Below, one piece after another: positions 41,976-52,236 of a stretch of 64,000 nucleotides of DNA. Position 1 is the stretch's first letter. Every line of letters begins with the position of its first letter. A program made the translations under genes and the position numbers. The notes under the pieces were generated by a model. The model saw only the letters and a program-made list of their open reading frames with translations, made no database searches and was not told the origin of the DNA. The DNA is from an uncultured Robinsoniella sp. (GTDB taxonomy: Bacteria; Bacillota; Clostridia; Lachnospirales; Lachnospiraceae), in assembly GCA_900540475.1 (NCBI GenBank), contig UQGG01000015.1, positions 1 to 64,000 on the forward strand, written 5' to 3'.

Positions 41976-42329
41976 TAACAGTCCCCTTTCTTTCAAAAAA
42001 TCTTCCCTATGATCTTCTATCATCATTTCAATTCCCACGCTTTGCATAATTGATACTGCTTCAAATATCTTATTCCCACGTTCTGTAAGCAAGTAGTTTG
42101 ATTTTAAGGGATAGCCTTCATTTTTTGTTTTATCTATTACCCCATACTCTAACAGCTCATTCAAATGCTGGATTAGCATTTTTTGACTTATCCCCCGTAT
42201 TGATTTTTTTAGGTTGGAAAGAGAGCATCCCCCTTTGCTTAGCTCCCATAAAATAATGGGCTTCCACTTTCCTTTTATAATGTCGTGTGTTAATTCCAGT
42301 GGACATGTATACTCCCGGCGCATTTTCAC
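41973..42329 (-). CDS. HxlR-family winged-helix regulator
   Basis: 118 residues. The family signature CPLELTHDIIKGKWKPIILW near the N-terminus includes the conserved cysteine (residue 9), which can sense electrophiles. The wing helix and RGISQKMLIQHLNELLEYG are typical. The start is probably GTG at 42329, eight bases after AGGAGG; an ATG two codons later is alternative. Codirectional with the PNPOx-like gene, about 70 bases upstream. Confidence 0.92.
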   Translation of the reverse strand: MKMRREYTCPLELTHDIIKGKWKPIILWELSKGGCSLSNLKKSIRGISQKMLIQHLNELLEYGVIDKTKNEGYPLKSNYLLTERGNKIFEAVSIMQSVGIEMMIEDHREDFLKERGLL

Positions 42330-42518
42330 GTTGCATCCCTCCTGTATATTTACTTTCCTTGTCCTGGTCGCGTGTGCAAGGCTATTACTTTCTCCAGATA
42401 TGCAAAATCCTGGACCCTATTCCCAGAGATCTGATATTCCCCAGCTGCTGTATCTTGTGCTTCACTTAAATGCAGGATGTCAATGTAATTTATGATAGCA
42501 TAGGGGTTTTTTATTGTC

Positions 42519-42535
42519 AAAACAAAGCTTGTTTT
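42519..42535 (-). terminator. Weak hairpin after the CUT1 permease gene
   Basis: AAAACAA pairs with TTGTTTT over a three-base loop just beyond the permease stop. A low-stability stem followed by AT-rich sequence; termination is uncertain. The remaining gap 42330-42518 shows nothing else recognisable. Confidence 0.4.
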
Positions 42536-42545
42536 TCATATATGA

Positions 42546-43373
42546 TTAACCTTTGACCGCGCCAAGCGCGGCTCCTTTGGTAATATGCTTATTTAAAAGC
42601 ACATAAATCAAAACTGCGGGCATTGCCGTAAGTGCCATAACAGCAAACTGTACCGCATAATTTGATGAGTACTGTCCGGTGAATTCCAGCACAGAAAAGG
42701 GAAGGGTCTTCCATTTATTGCTGCTCAGATAGGTACTCGCCATCATAAATTCATTCCAGTTATTTAAGAATGTCATGATCGCCACCGTAGCCATTGAGGA
42801 TTTCATCAAAGGCGTAATGATCACCGCCAATATCCGGTACAATCCGCATCCATCCATGACTGCCGCCTCTTCCAGTTCCCGGGGTATGGACTCCATAAAA
42901 CTACAAGTCAGGAAAAGACCCTGTGGCAGGGAAAATGCCACATAGGGAATGAGAAGTGCCCAAAAGCTGTCGGTAATGCCCACTCTGTCGTAAATTACAT
43001 AGTTGGGAAGCAGTGTGGCGTGTATAGGAATCATCATTCCCAAAAGCAGAATGGTTTTAACCAGACCGCTTAGTTTCCACTGCATTCTCATAATGGCATA
43101 TGCAGCCATTATGGAGATTAAAATTACCAGCAGAACAGCTGTCACATTAATAAAGATGCTGTTTCGCAGATATAATAAAAAGTGTCCGTCTACAAATGCC
43201 GTAACATAATTATCCCAATGGAACTTCTCCGGTATAATCAGCAGCCCGTTCGTAAACATTTCATTGCTGCTTGCCACCGAAAAATCCAAAAGCCACACCA
43301 GCGGGAAAATCTGGATGACGGCTGCAAGAATCAGGCAGGTATATAATATAACTCTTTTCCAATTCATCTTCAT
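42546..43373 (-). CDS. Sugar ABC transporter permease, CUT1/MalG type
   Basis: 275 residues, six spans. The EAA loop reads ELEEAAVMDGCGLYRILAVI at about 170-189. The C-terminus ITKGAALGAVKG is characteristic of MalG-type permeases. The ATG at 43373 or 43367 follows GGGGGT. Third gene of the operon behind the GH3 enzyme. No ATPase gene is present, so a shared MsmX-like ATPase is expected. Confidence 0.94.
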   Translation of the reverse strand: MKMNWKRVILYTCLILAAVIQIFPLVWLLDFSVASSNEMFTNGLLIIPEKFHWDNYVTAFVDGHFLLYLRNSIFINVTAVLLVILISIMAAYAIMRMQWKLSGLVKTILLLGMMIPIHATLLPNYVIYDRVGITDSFWALLIPYVAFSLPQGLFLTCSFMESIPRELEEAAVMDGCGLYRILAVIITPLMKSSMATVAIMTFLNNWNEFMMASTYLSSNKWKTLPFSVLEFTGQYSSNYAVQFAVMALTAMPAVLIYVLLNKHITKGAALGAVKG

Positions 43374-43385
43374 ACTGTACCCCCA

Positions 43386-44258
43386 TTAGTCATTTTTTTC
43401 CTGAAAGACGCGGTTTAAGAGAACGGTTGCCAAAAGGCAGATTAAAATAAATGCAACGCTGATCGTATTTCCATATCCATATTTAAAAGAATTAAATGCT
43501 TGTTTATATAAATAATTTGCCAGGAACTGAGTCTGGTTGCCAGGTCCGCCATTGGTCAAGAGATATACCGTTTCCATCTGCTTCAGAGCAGATATAACTG
43601 CCATGGTAATGTTTACCTGGATCACAGGCTTCATTAAAGGCAGTGTGACTCTTAAAAATGACTGGGCTCCTGTAGCTCCGTCTATGGCAGCTGCCTCATA
43701 TAATACAGGATCAATATTTTTAATTCCGGTATAATAAATAAGCATTCCCCAGCCAAAGCCATGCCAGATCAGTACAATCAGTACCGACCAGATTGCCATG
43801 CCGGATCCCAGCCAGTTTATTTCTTTTGTATATCCAAAAGCTTTGAGTATATTATTCAGTAATCCGAAATTAGGATTGTAGATAAATTTCCATAGATAAG
43901 CGATCACAGCCACGGATATGACATTTGGAATAAAATATATACAGCGGAAAATGCCCTCTGCCTTATTCTGCAGCTTATCCAGGATCGCCGCTGTGATTAT
44001 GGCAAGGGGATGCTGGATACAGATAAATCCCACCGCCAGCAGCAGGGAATTACGCAGTGAAATCCAGAATCCCTGATCCTGGAATAATTCTTTATAGTTT
44101 GCAAGGCCTGTGAACGCGGCTGTTCCCATACCGGAGAAATCCGTAAAACTGTAATAAACACTCAGACAGATCGGTGCGAGAATCGCCAGCAGAAAGGTTA
44201 AGATTCCAGGGAGAACCAGGCTTATGATAACCTTTCTGTTGCTGTAAATTTTGCTCAT
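43386..44258 (-). CDS. Sugar ABC transporter permease, CUT1/MalF type
   Basis: About 290 residues with six spans. EAA-like loop YEAAAIDGATGAQSFLRV near 192-209 and GGPGNQTQFLANYLYKQAF near 243 are family features. AGAGGT lies six bases before the ATG at 44258; another ATG at 44264 directly abuts AGAGGT and is less likely. Works with the MalG-type permease 12 bases downstream. Confidence 0.94.
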   Translation of the reverse strand: MSKIYSNRKVIISLVLPGILTFLLAILAPICLSVYYSFTDFSGMGTAAFTGLANYKELFQDQGFWISLRNSLLLAVGFICIQHPLAIITAAILDKLQNKAEGIFRCIYFIPNVISVAVIAYLWKFIYNPNFGLLNNILKAFGYTKEINWLGSGMAIWSVLIVLIWHGFGWGMLIYYTGIKNIDPVLYEAAAIDGATGAQSFLRVTLPLMKPVIQVNITMAVISALKQMETVYLLTNGGPGNQTQFLANYLYKQAFNSFKYGYGNTISVAFILICLLATVLLNRVFQEKND

Positions 44259-44286
44259 AAGCATACCTCTTTCTATATTTAGTATA

Positions 44287-44349
44287 AAATGACGGCATCC
44301 CCTAAATCCATTTACTAAACAGATTTCATACTGTGTGATGCCGCCATTT
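44287..44349 (-). promoter_or_regulatory. Intercistronic inverted repeat between binding protein and permease
   Basis: AAATGACGGCATC (44287-44299) pairs with GATGCCGCCATTT (44337-44349) with one mismatch, around a 37-base loop. It sits just after the binding-protein stop, where stem-loops often stabilise the upstream message. Confidence 0.55.
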
Positions 44350-44389
44350 AAGTGATGCGTAAAATCTTTTCTTATTTTTTACAGGTTTC

Positions 44390-45838
44390 TTATTTTTTGC
44401 AGGCAGACTGAAGCTGACTGATAAAGTCTTCTGGCGTTACCATTCCGATTGCCAGTTCTGCTGAAAGATCTTCACTCGTTGTTTTAAATTCAGAATTTCC
44501 CAAATCGTTAAAGGTTACTCCGGTGATACTAGATGCATTTCCAATGATGTCTGTAAAAGCTAACTGTACCGGGGTTTCGGTTCCGGTCAGATAATCCGAA
44601 TAGTTTTGGGCAGACATACACACTCCATTTTCCCATGCAATCCTAGACCAGTTCTGTGGAAGGAACATGTAATTTAACAATTTGACGGCTTCTGCTTTCA
44701 CTTCTGATTTTTCCGTCACTGCATAACCGCCGCCGTTCCATGCCGCAATATCAGCCGCTGTACCTGCATCTGCTTTTACTGACGGCATCATGAAGACACC
44801 GATGTTATTCCTTACTTCTTCCATTACATCCTGGTTTGTTGCCATGGACATTTCCCAGCTGCCCATATAGAACATTGCTGCTTGTCCATTGGCAAAAAGA
44901 TTCATGGATGTCCCATAGTCAGTCGTCTCAAATCCATTCTGGAACAAACCTGCCTCCACGGACTTCTGCAACAGTTTTGCAGCTTCCAGATAAGCCGGAT
45001 TGCTGAAATCACCGGTACTTACGGATGTTCTTACATCCTGCTGGCTGTCACCCAGAATCTTGGTTACAATATCCTGATAGTAAATGGAAATAGGCCATTT
45101 ATCCGCTCCATCCATACTGCAAGGTATCAGTCCTGCATTTGAAATTTCACCCGCAAGCGTGATCAAGTCATCATATGTTGCCGGTACTTTCCATCCGTTT
45201 TCTTCAAATAACGCTTTGTTATAGTAAAATGCCATTACATCGGTGTTTCTTGGCAGACCATAGAGTTTATCGTCTTTGCTGAATCCATCCAATGAGCCGG
45301 ACAAAAAGCCATAATCTGCATAAGTATTTGTATCTAATTCCGCAAGCAGACCCTCTTGAATTACTTCATCTAAAAATGAGGGCTGCCCCCAGATATTTAC
45401 CAGATCCGGCATCTCACTTCCGGATGCATATGCTTTGAATTTTGTCTTATAAGCTTCATCATCTAAGGCTTCCACTTCAATAGTAATGTTAGAATTCTCA
45501 CTCATATACTGCTCAAACAGTGTCTGCTCTACAAAACCCTGCCCGTTTTTACGGTCTGTTAAATTGGAAAATACTTTAATGGTAACCGGGTCTGAAGAGC
45601 CTGTGTTGTCCCCTGTATCATTAGTTTCGCCGGATATTGTCTCTGTTCCTTCTAGCACCGTCTCTTTCGTCTCCCCTGGGGTATCTGTAGAATTTGTTGT
45701 ATCTGCATCCTCCGCAATTGTGATACCTTCACTTTCTGTTCCACCCGCACCTGTTGCTTTTTCTTCGGTGCCGCTGCATGCTGTCATCGTAAGAGTCATC
45801 GCTGCCGCTAATAAGATACTTACTATTTTCTTTTTCAT
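44390..45838 (-). CDS. Sugar-binding lipoprotein of the CUT1 transporter
   Basis: 482 residues. Lipoprotein signal with lipobox MTACS near residue 21, then a long Thr/Glu/Ser-rich linker (about 25-85) rich in ET pairs, then a family-1 solute-binding fold (VEQTLFEQYMSENSNITIEV, LVNIWGQPSFLDEV). AAAGGAGGC precedes the ATG. It follows the GH3 gene by about 50 bases in the leftward operon, so it probably captures products of that secreted enzyme. Confidence 0.93.
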   Translation of the reverse strand: MKKKIVSILLAAAMTLTMTACSGTEEKATGAGGTESEGITIAEDADTTNSTDTPGETKETVLEGTETISGETNDTGDNTGSSDPVTIKVFSNLTDRKNGQGFVEQTLFEQYMSENSNITIEVEALDDEAYKTKFKAYASGSEMPDLVNIWGQPSFLDEVIQEGLLAELDTNTYADYGFLSGSLDGFSKDDKLYGLPRNTDVMAFYYNKALFEENGWKVPATYDDLITLAGEISNAGLIPCSMDGADKWPISIYYQDIVTKILGDSQQDVRTSVSTGDFSNPAYLEAAKLLQKSVEAGLFQNGFETTDYGTSMNLFANGQAAMFYMGSWEMSMATNQDVMEEVRNNIGVFMMPSVKADAGTAADIAAWNGGGYAVTEKSEVKAEAVKLLNYMFLPQNWSRIAWENGVCMSAQNYSDYLTGTETPVQLAFTDIIGNASSITGVTFNDLGNSEFKTTSEDLSAELAIGMVTPEDFISQLQSACKK

Positions 45839-45888
45839 ATATATGCCTCCTTTTAGTTAGGAGGCTGCTTTTAAGCAGCCCGCCTGTA

Positions 45889-48800
45889 TTATTTTTTAAT
45901 CGTAACCGTGCTTTTCTGTCCTTTGTTTTTAAATAATGACTTATACTTTTTCAATTTGGATGAAGGTACTTTTAACACTGCCTTTTTATCAATTCCCTTT
46001 AACGCATTGGCACCTACCTTTTTAAGGCCTTTTGCATTTACGATAATCTTTTTCAGCTTGCTGCAATTATAAAATGCCTGTTTGCCAAAGGTAGTGATAT
46101 TGCTTCCAATTTTCAGTGATTTCAGTTTTCTGTTGTTCTTGAATGCCTTATCACCAATAGTTGTCACTTTATAGGTGTAACCGCTGATCTTCACCGTGGA
46201 AGGTATGCTTATTGACGTATAGCTCTTTTTTGCCGGTGCTGTTACGGTTACGGTTCTCCTTGACGAAGAGGAAGCCGTAATTTTATATTTTAATTTCCCT
46301 GCTGTTATTGTAAGTCCTTTTTTTGGCAATGTTGATACTTCTTTGACCTCCAGGTTCTCCACTACATCATTTAAGGATTTTGCCACTACATTCACTACCG
46401 CCTGCAATGTCTTTTCCGGCGCCGTCCCGCTTAATTCCTGTGCAACCTGCAGTGCGCTGTCAAGCCTTGCCAGAGACTCTGTCGTATATTTACTTCTGTT
46501 TGCTGCCAGGGCTTTTGCGATTGCCTGGTTCAGGACATTCATATCAGCATACTGTATCTTTTCCTCCTCAGCAGGTTTTACCACCAGACCGCTGAGTGCA
46601 GATACAATCTCGATAACCGATGCGTCCACTTCTTCCTGTGTTGCATTTTCTCTGACGATTACTGATTCCGCTTTTTTAACCGCTGCCGATACTCGTGCAT
46701 AAGAATCAGCAGTATAATAATCCGCATTTACATTATTTAACTTTGCAATCACTGCAGATAGAACAGACTTATCCACAGATACCTCTTCTGCCTGCTCTTT
46801 TGCAAACTGAATCGTATTTATTCTTGCATCTGCATCTGCAAAAACCAGATAGACATCATGAACACCCTGTAAGGGGGATTCCAGTTCAACCGTTACATCT
46901 TCGTAGGCAAGTTCGTTGACCGTAAGATCTACTGCTGCATCCGGATTCTCTCCTGTCTCCGGTGCCGTATAGCTTTTAACCGGTGTGATGTTAAAGTTGA
47001 TACTAGCGATTAATTCTCCATCTGGGGAATCACTTCTTACATCGATTGCAGCATGTTCATTCCTGGTTGCCACATTTGCACATATTTTGGTTACCTCTTC
47101 CAGATTTACATTTTTCAAAGCTGTCCATGCACCTTCTTGTTCCGACATAACAGCGTAATATCCGGAAGCCACATGGGCATTTGCATTTTCCTCAGTGTCT
47201 CTGGAGGCATTTGCCAGGGACTCTGCCGTATGTTCTTTGGATACCTCACGGTAAACCACTCCGCTGCCGGCATAGCTGCAGTCAAATACACTCACTGGGC
47301 TGGCGGCATCCAGTTCTCCAATTGCTCCGCCTGTAACCGAGATCATTGCCTGCTGGAAAATATTCTTAGAAGAACTTCCCACCATGATGTCGTAATTGCC
47401 CGTCTCTGTAATATAAGAATGGCTGTTGGTATCCCAAAGTTCAAAATCTTTGGGGTCTACATTTAATACAACGGTTTGTGTCTGCCCAGGTTCAATCTCT
47501 GCTTTTTCAAAGGAAACTAGTTTCGTCTTTGGTGCATAGGAACCATATGCGGAATTATTATTAGAAATATATGCCTGTACGACTTCGGATGAAGCGGTAT
47601 CTCCTGTATTGGTAACATCTACCGATATCTGGAAGCTTCCATCCTCTACATTTACATTTTCCGGCACTTGTAAGTTACTGTATCCAAATGTCGTATAGGT
47701 CATTCCAGCACCAAATTCATAGGTAATGTTGGAATCATCCGCATACATGTAGGTCAGCCCTGTCTGTACCGGGTCTGAATTGGTCATGTCTGTTGTAAAT
47801 CTGGGGTCCAACTGGTCCAAAGTCAGATCCAGCCCTTCCGGAATCGAGCAGGATGTTATTTCCGGCAGCACATCATTATTGGAATACCAAGTAGACGTTA
47901 ATCTTCCGGTGGGCGCCACATCACCATAGATGACCTGCCCCAGTGCATATCCCCCATACTGACCTGCATAAGGTTGGACGAGTATAGCAGCTACATTGTC
48001 ATTCTGTTTTATCTCCTCAATAATTTCGGGATAGTTTGTCTGAACGATTACAATTGTTTTACCAGGATAAGCTGCTGACACATTTTCCACCTGTTTATAC
48101 TGGTCTTCTCCCAGATATAAATCAGAACGGTCACAGCCTTCACCCGAGCTGTGTCTCGCCGGGGCACCTACAACCACTACTGCGTAGTCACTTGCGCTCT
48201 CCTTTGTTTCTATTCCCGCTTCTTTTACAATTTCTTCGGTAAATCTTGCATTATCCGTACGCAGATTTTCTGCTGTTGCCTGATCCTGCAGCTTTTCACT
48301 GAAAGCTACAATTTCTCCGTCCACACTCAGATAACGTCCGTTTGTATAATATCCTACCACCGGCGTTGTTCCCACAAAACTCTCACTGTAGGATTCCATG
48401 ATGTAGCTGATTGTCTGATCCGGATTTTCTTCTACCCGAAAACGGTAGGGCATGGCCGTTGTTACATAGGTTGCTTCCAGATCATTTACAATCTGCTCCA
48501 GGGATTCTGTTCCGCTTGCTTCCACACCTGTGAAAGTTCCGCCACCGCCCCATCCGCCGCCGGTTGTAACTCCTTTGAGCCATTTGTCATTGTCCAGGCA
48601 TTTGTAGCTATAGCCGTCCTGTCCCCAGGAATATTTTTCAAATTTTGCAGCCTTTTCCTGCTCACTTACCGTCACCAGGGATTTTCCATCATCGGAAAGG
48701 GCGATATATTTTCCATCGGCTGTTTTTATATGGACCACTTCGGCATCAGTGCTGTAATTTACCTTGTTTTCTCCTCCGATTTTTTGGATCCCGGCAGCAG

Positions 48801-50253
48801 AGGAATACAGCGCATTTTCAATCTCAGGGGATTTTCCTACCGCATAGGTTGTTTTAAATCTGGCTACAGACATTGGACCGGATACATAGACAGAGGAATC
48901 TTTATCCAGAGGCAGAACGTCATTGTCATTTTTTAATAATACAATAGATTCCTGTGCTGCTTCTAATGCAATATTTTGATTATAAGTATTATTATAATCA
49001 TCGGCTGCTCCAACTCCTGCTGACTGGGAGTAGAATGGATAATCATTCATGTCCTCATTCAAGACACCACAGCGTACCAGCTGTCCTATCTGGTCTCTTG
49101 CCACATTTTCCACATCACTTTGAGTGACTCCGTAAGTTCCGGCTTCCACCTGATCTATCAGCGTCTGGAAACTGGCGTCGTTGGCACGGGTAGTACTTGC
49201 CCCTGCTGAATTAGCCACTGCCATCAGCCCACCTATGGATGAATAACCGGCTCCGTTATAAGCGCTGTCATCAATAAGCGGAACATAACTGGTATCAAAT
49301 CCATTCCCATATCCGCTCTGATTACTTACGGAACCTGCATCTGTTACGGAGAACAGCCCATAGGGAGATAAACTTTTTGCATAATTAATCAGTGGAGAAA
49401 TAATATTCGGTACTCCATTCGTTCTTCCATAGGAACTCATAAATCCGCCGATTGCGCCGGACTCGATTCCTTTAAATGTACTCTGGGGCTGATATTCCAA
49501 AAGCGTTCTGGCACTGGCATTATTGCTGGCTACAGAACGAAATGTCTGGGCATTGTAAGTAGTAAAATGTTTGGTTGTAACTACTGCTTTCTGCCAGAAT
49601 CCCTCCGGATTGGCAGCTTCCGCAATTCCGGAAACTCCCGTTGCCATTTCATTCACCATGGATGCAGCCAGATAGGGATCTTCTGCAAAACCTTCATCAA
49701 ACCGTCCGCTCAGCGGATTAATACGCAGATCACTGGTAGCCGTACATGCCATAACATTGATGTCAGATAAGCTGCTGTAATCTACTTTATTTACCCTCTC
49801 ATTTCCCAGAACATTTCCAACGGATGCTGCAAGATCTTTATTCCAGCTTTGTCCCAAACCGATAATCGCCGGAAAGTCTGTGGATACCCCCTGTACACAG
49901 TCCGTAAAAGTTAAAGAACCCGGAATGGTTCTTCCTGCATTTTCACCCCTGGTAAGTACATAATCACCCCTGGTATCAAATGCAAATCTGGCTGCACCTT
50001 CCAGCCCTATGTAATCAATGACTGCATCCAGATACTGCTCATAATGTGCCGGTACGCCGTCAAATAGCGGCATACCCTCATATACGTGCCCCGCCGGAGC
50101 CGGTGTAAACGTAACAGACAAACCATCCGTTTCCAGATTTTCAGCGGCTTTTGTTACTATTGGTTCTGCATAGGAAATGGTACCTGCTATCAATGCTGTG
50201 GTAATCATATACGCCACTAATTTTTTCGGCATGGCTTTTGCCTTCCTTTTCAT
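45889..50253 (-). CDS. Large secreted multidomain GH3 glycosidase
   Basis: 1454 residues with a signal peptide (basic start, hydrophobic core about 12-30). The GH3 TIM barrel lies at about 90-430 with the nucleophile region LFSVTDAGS, Asp305. An insert at about 495-660 carries fascin-like repeats (VHIKTADGKYIALSDDG). The second GH3 domain has SGEGCDRSD with the acid/base candidate Glu705. A fibronectin-like domain (about 870-970), a carbohydrate-binding-like sandwich (about 985-1160), two FIVAR-type helical repeats (about 1170-1310), and a BspA-like leucine-rich segment (about 1340-1454) follow. No LPxTG anchor is present. The nucleophile loop differs from the usual VVSDWGA. Located between YesMN genes and a CUT1 transporter. 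Confidence 0.9.
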   Translation of the reverse strand: MKRKAKAMPKKLVAYMITTALIAGTISYAEPIVTKAAENLETDGLSVTFTPAPAGHVYEGMPLFDGVPAHYEQYLDAVIDYIGLEGAARFAFDTRGDYVLTRGENAGRTIPGSLTFTDCVQGVSTDFPAIIGLGQSWNKDLAASVGNVLGNERVNKVDYSSLSDINVMACTATSDLRINPLSGRFDEGFAEDPYLAASMVNEMATGVSGIAEAANPEGFWQKAVVTTKHFTTYNAQTFRSVASNNASARTLLEYQPQSTFKGIESGAIGGFMSSYGRTNGVPNIISPLINYAKSLSPYGLFSVTDAGSVSNQSGYGNGFDTSYVPLIDDSAYNGAGYSSIGGLMAVANSAGASTTRANDASFQTLIDQVEAGTYGVTQSDVENVARDQIGQLVRCGVLNEDMNDYPFYSQSAGVGAADDYNNTYNQNIALEAAQESIVLLKNDNDVLPLDKDSSVYVSGPMSVARFKTTYAVGKSPEIENALYSSAAGIQKIGGENKVNYSTDAEVVHIKTADGKYIALSDDGKSLVTVSEQEKAAKFEKYSWGQDGYSYKCLDNDKWLKGVTTGGGWGGGGTFTGVEASGTESLEQIVNDLEATYVTTAMPYRFRVEENPDQTISYIMESYSESFVGTTPVVGYYTNGRYLSVDGEIVAFSEKLQDQATAENLRTDNARFTEEIVKEAGIETKESASDYAVVVVGAPARHSSGEGCDRSDLYLGEDQYKQVENVSAAYPGKTIVIVQTNYPEIIEEIKQNDNVAAILVQPYAGQYGGYALGQVIYGDVAPTGRLTSTWYSNNDVLPEITSCSIPEGLDLTLDQLDPRFTTDMTNSDPVQTGLTYMYADDSNITYEFGAGMTYTTFGYSNLQVPENVNVEDGSFQISVDVTNTGDTASSEVVQAYISNNNSAYGSYAPKTKLVSFEKAEIEPGQTQTVVLNVDPKDFELWDTNSHSYITETGNYDIMVGSSSKNIFQQAMISVTGGAIGELDAASPVSVFDCSYAGSGVVYREVSKEHTAESLANASRDTEENANAHVASGYYAVMSEQEGAWTALKNVNLEEVTKICANVATRNEHAAIDVRSDSPDGELIASINFNITPVKSYTAPETGENPDAAVDLTVNELAYEDVTVELESPLQGVHDVYLVFADADARINTIQFAKEQAEEVSVDKSVLSAVIAKLNNVNADYYTADSYARVSAAVKKAESVIVRENATQEEVDASVIEIVSALSGLVVKPAEEEKIQYADMNVLNQAIAKALAANRSKYTTESLARLDSALQVAQELSGTAPEKTLQAVVNVVAKSLNDVVENLEVKEVSTLPKKGLTITAGKLKYKITASSSSRRTVTVTAPAKKSYTSISIPSTVKISGYTYKVTTIGDKAFKNNRKLKSLKIGSNITTFGKQAFYNCSKLKKIIVNAKGLKKVGANALKGIDKKAVLKVPSSKLKKYKSLFKNKGQKSTVTIKK

Positions 50254-50338
50254 AAACGCTACCTCCTGTTTTTCGTAAACCGATTCAGTTTACTTTTTCA
50301 GAATTTGATCCCGTGCACGTTTGGATTTCGTTCCTGTT

Positions 50339-50454
50339 ATTATTATCATTCATAAATGATTTTTCAACAATGCAGATTATCTACCAAAATGTTGAAAAAA
50401 ACGACCTTATAATTGGATTCCATCTTTGGAATTCCCCAACTATAAAGCCGTTTT
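50339..50454 (-). promoter_or_regulatory. Terminator of the YesMN genes and promoter of the GH3 operon
   Basis: 50395-50454 forms a long imperfect stem on the minus strand (GGAATTCC-region loop) ending in seven T, closing the histidine-kinase transcript. Beyond it, TTGAAA (50362-50367) and AATAAT (50339-50344), 17 bases apart, could start the GH3 operon. The rest of the 204-base gap shows nothing more. Confidence 0.6.
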
Positions 50455-50457
50455 CAT

Positions 50458-52236
50458 TTATTTGGACTCTGTTACCTCTTCAAACTTCTTCGATCCGGAT
50501 GCAGGCTCTGTTACCTCTTCAAACAATTCTGCTTTCAGGGTAAGTATTACCTCCGTTCCTTCTCCCATCCGGCTGTCAATGTGGATACCATACCCTTCAC
50601 CATAATGCATTTTCAGCCTGCGGTGCACATTGCGAAGCCCGATACTAGTGCCTTTGGATTTCTCTACGGTTTTATCATCCTGAAAGATCCTGTCTATGAT
50701 TTCACGGGACATTCCGATACCGTTATCCCTGACATGTATTAAAATCTTTCCATCTTCCTTCTCTCCTGTCACTGACACCTGGGCATCCCCGATTTTGTCT
50801 TCCACTCCATGGACAATAGCATTCTCCAGAATCGGCTGAATCAAAAGCTTTGGAATCCGGTAAGTCAGCAATTCCTCCGGTATTACAACCATTGCCTTCA
50901 GCCGATCTCCATAACGGTATTCCTGAATCTTAATATAATCCCTTAGGTTACTTACCTCTTTTTCAAGCGTGATATACGTATCCGATCCTAGTGCAAACCG
51001 CATAAGATTTCCCAAAGAAGACACGATATCACCCACTTCATTAATTCCTTTCATACGTGCCATCCAGTTTACAGTCTCCAGTGTATTGTAAAGAAAATGG
51101 GGATTGATCTGCATTTGCAGGGACTCCAGTTCCGCTTTCTGTTTTAACAATTGCTGTTCGTACACCTCATTCAGCAGATCCTGGATTCTGCCAACCATCT
51201 GGTTAAACGTATCTCCTACCATGCCAAACTCATCATTAGTGGAAATATCATACCGCGCCTTAAAATCTCCCTGCCCAAACCGTTTCATCTGCCCCGACAG
51301 CGCTACCAGGGGACGTGTAACACTTTTTGACAGCTTTATGGCAAGGGCAGCTACTACAAGTGCCGATATAAATGCAAGGATATAAAATACATCTCTGAGG
51401 TTCTCTACATTTTTATGGAAATATCCGGTAGAAATGGCTGCTACTATTTTCCATCCGTTGGAAATATTGTCACTGATATAATAGGCTAAACCCTTAGAGT
51501 CACTGTCCATATGCAATTCATTTTCTCTACCGGAATATTGAATGATTTCGCCTAACAGGTTCTTTTCCTCAGCAGAAACTATGCGGTTGGAACTATCCAG
51601 CAGATAAATAGTCCCTCCCTCTATTTTTTTAAAGGAATTCAGGAGTTCATTCAATGTATGCTCCTGAACAGTCACCGATACATATCCCAGAGATCTGCTG
51701 CTTTTCAAAGAATTGATTTTCCTGGACACCACAAATTCCTGCTGATCTTTATTGGTGATTCCCCACACAGTCCTTCCATCCGCTTCATATACTTTCTCCC
51801 AGTCCACTTTAATATCTGAAGTGCTCCTGTTCTTGTTATAGGAATAAGAGACGCCTTCCTCCGTTACAATACTGATATTGGAAATATAATCCTTCAAAAG
51901 CGCATAAGATGACAAATGGTCTTTCAATGACTGCATCTTTTTATATTTTTCGAACCTTCCAGCGTCTTTTTCCAAATCGGATAAAATCTCCTGAATTGTG
52001 GAATTGCTTATGATACTGAAGGTAATATCTTCTAATTCCCCTGCAAAATCATCCGCCTTAATAGAGGTCCATTCCACCACATCCTGGAGATATTCCCTTG
52101 TCTGTTTTTCAACCAGCGTGCTGGAGTAGTAATATTGGAACGTACTCATCAGACATGTGGGAATGATCGTAAGTGCTATACATAATACAATCAATTTATA
52201 CCGGAAACTGTAGAATTTTTTTTTCTTTAATTTCAT
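50458..52236 (-). CDS. Sensor histidine kinase, YesM family
   Basis: 592 residues. Membrane spans at about 13-33 and 283-303 bracket an extracellular sensor domain. HAMP follows at about 303-355. The His-kinase motif MQINPHFLYNTLE carries the phospho-accepting His near 392; the ATPase part shows NAIVHGVED and VRDNGIGM. The start overlaps the response-regulator stop as ATGA. The C-terminus carries a repeated EEVTE segment caused by a 39-bp offset duplication (50467-50485 and 50506-50524). The kinase probably detects glycan breakdown products and works with the lipoprotein encoded at 53096. Confidence 0.93.
   Translation of the reverse strand: MKLKKKKFYSFRYKLIVLCIALTIIPTCLMSTFQYYYSSTLVEKQTREYLQDVVEWTSIKADDFAGELEDITFSIISNSTIQEILSDLEKDAGRFEKYKKMQSLKDHLSSYALLKDYISNISIVTEEGVSYSYNKNRSTSDIKVDWEKVYEADGRTVWGITNKDQQEFVVSRKINSLKSSRSLGYVSVTVQEHTLNELLNSFKKIEGGTIYLLDSSNRIVSAEEKNLLGEIIQYSGRENELHMDSDSKGLAYYISDNISNGWKIVAAISTGYFHKNVENLRDVFYILAFISALVVAALAIKLSKSVTRPLVALSGQMKRFGQGDFKARYDISTNDEFGMVGDTFNQMVGRIQDLLNEVYEQQLLKQKAELESLQMQINPHFLYNTLETVNWMARMKGINEVGDIVSSLGNLMRFALGSDTYITLEKEVSNLRDYIKIQEYRYGDRLKAMVVIPEELLTYRIPKLLIQPILENAIVHGVEDKIGDAQVSVTGEKEDGKILIHVRDNGIGMSREIIDRIFQDDKTVEKSKGTSIGLRNVHRRLKMHYGEGYGIHIDSRMGEGTEVILTLKAELFEEVTEPASGSKKFEEVTESK

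Noticed and set aside
42214..42495. Plus-strand 93-residue open frame over the HxlR promoter
   Set aside because: Antisense to the HxlR start, no ribosome site and no recognisable domain.
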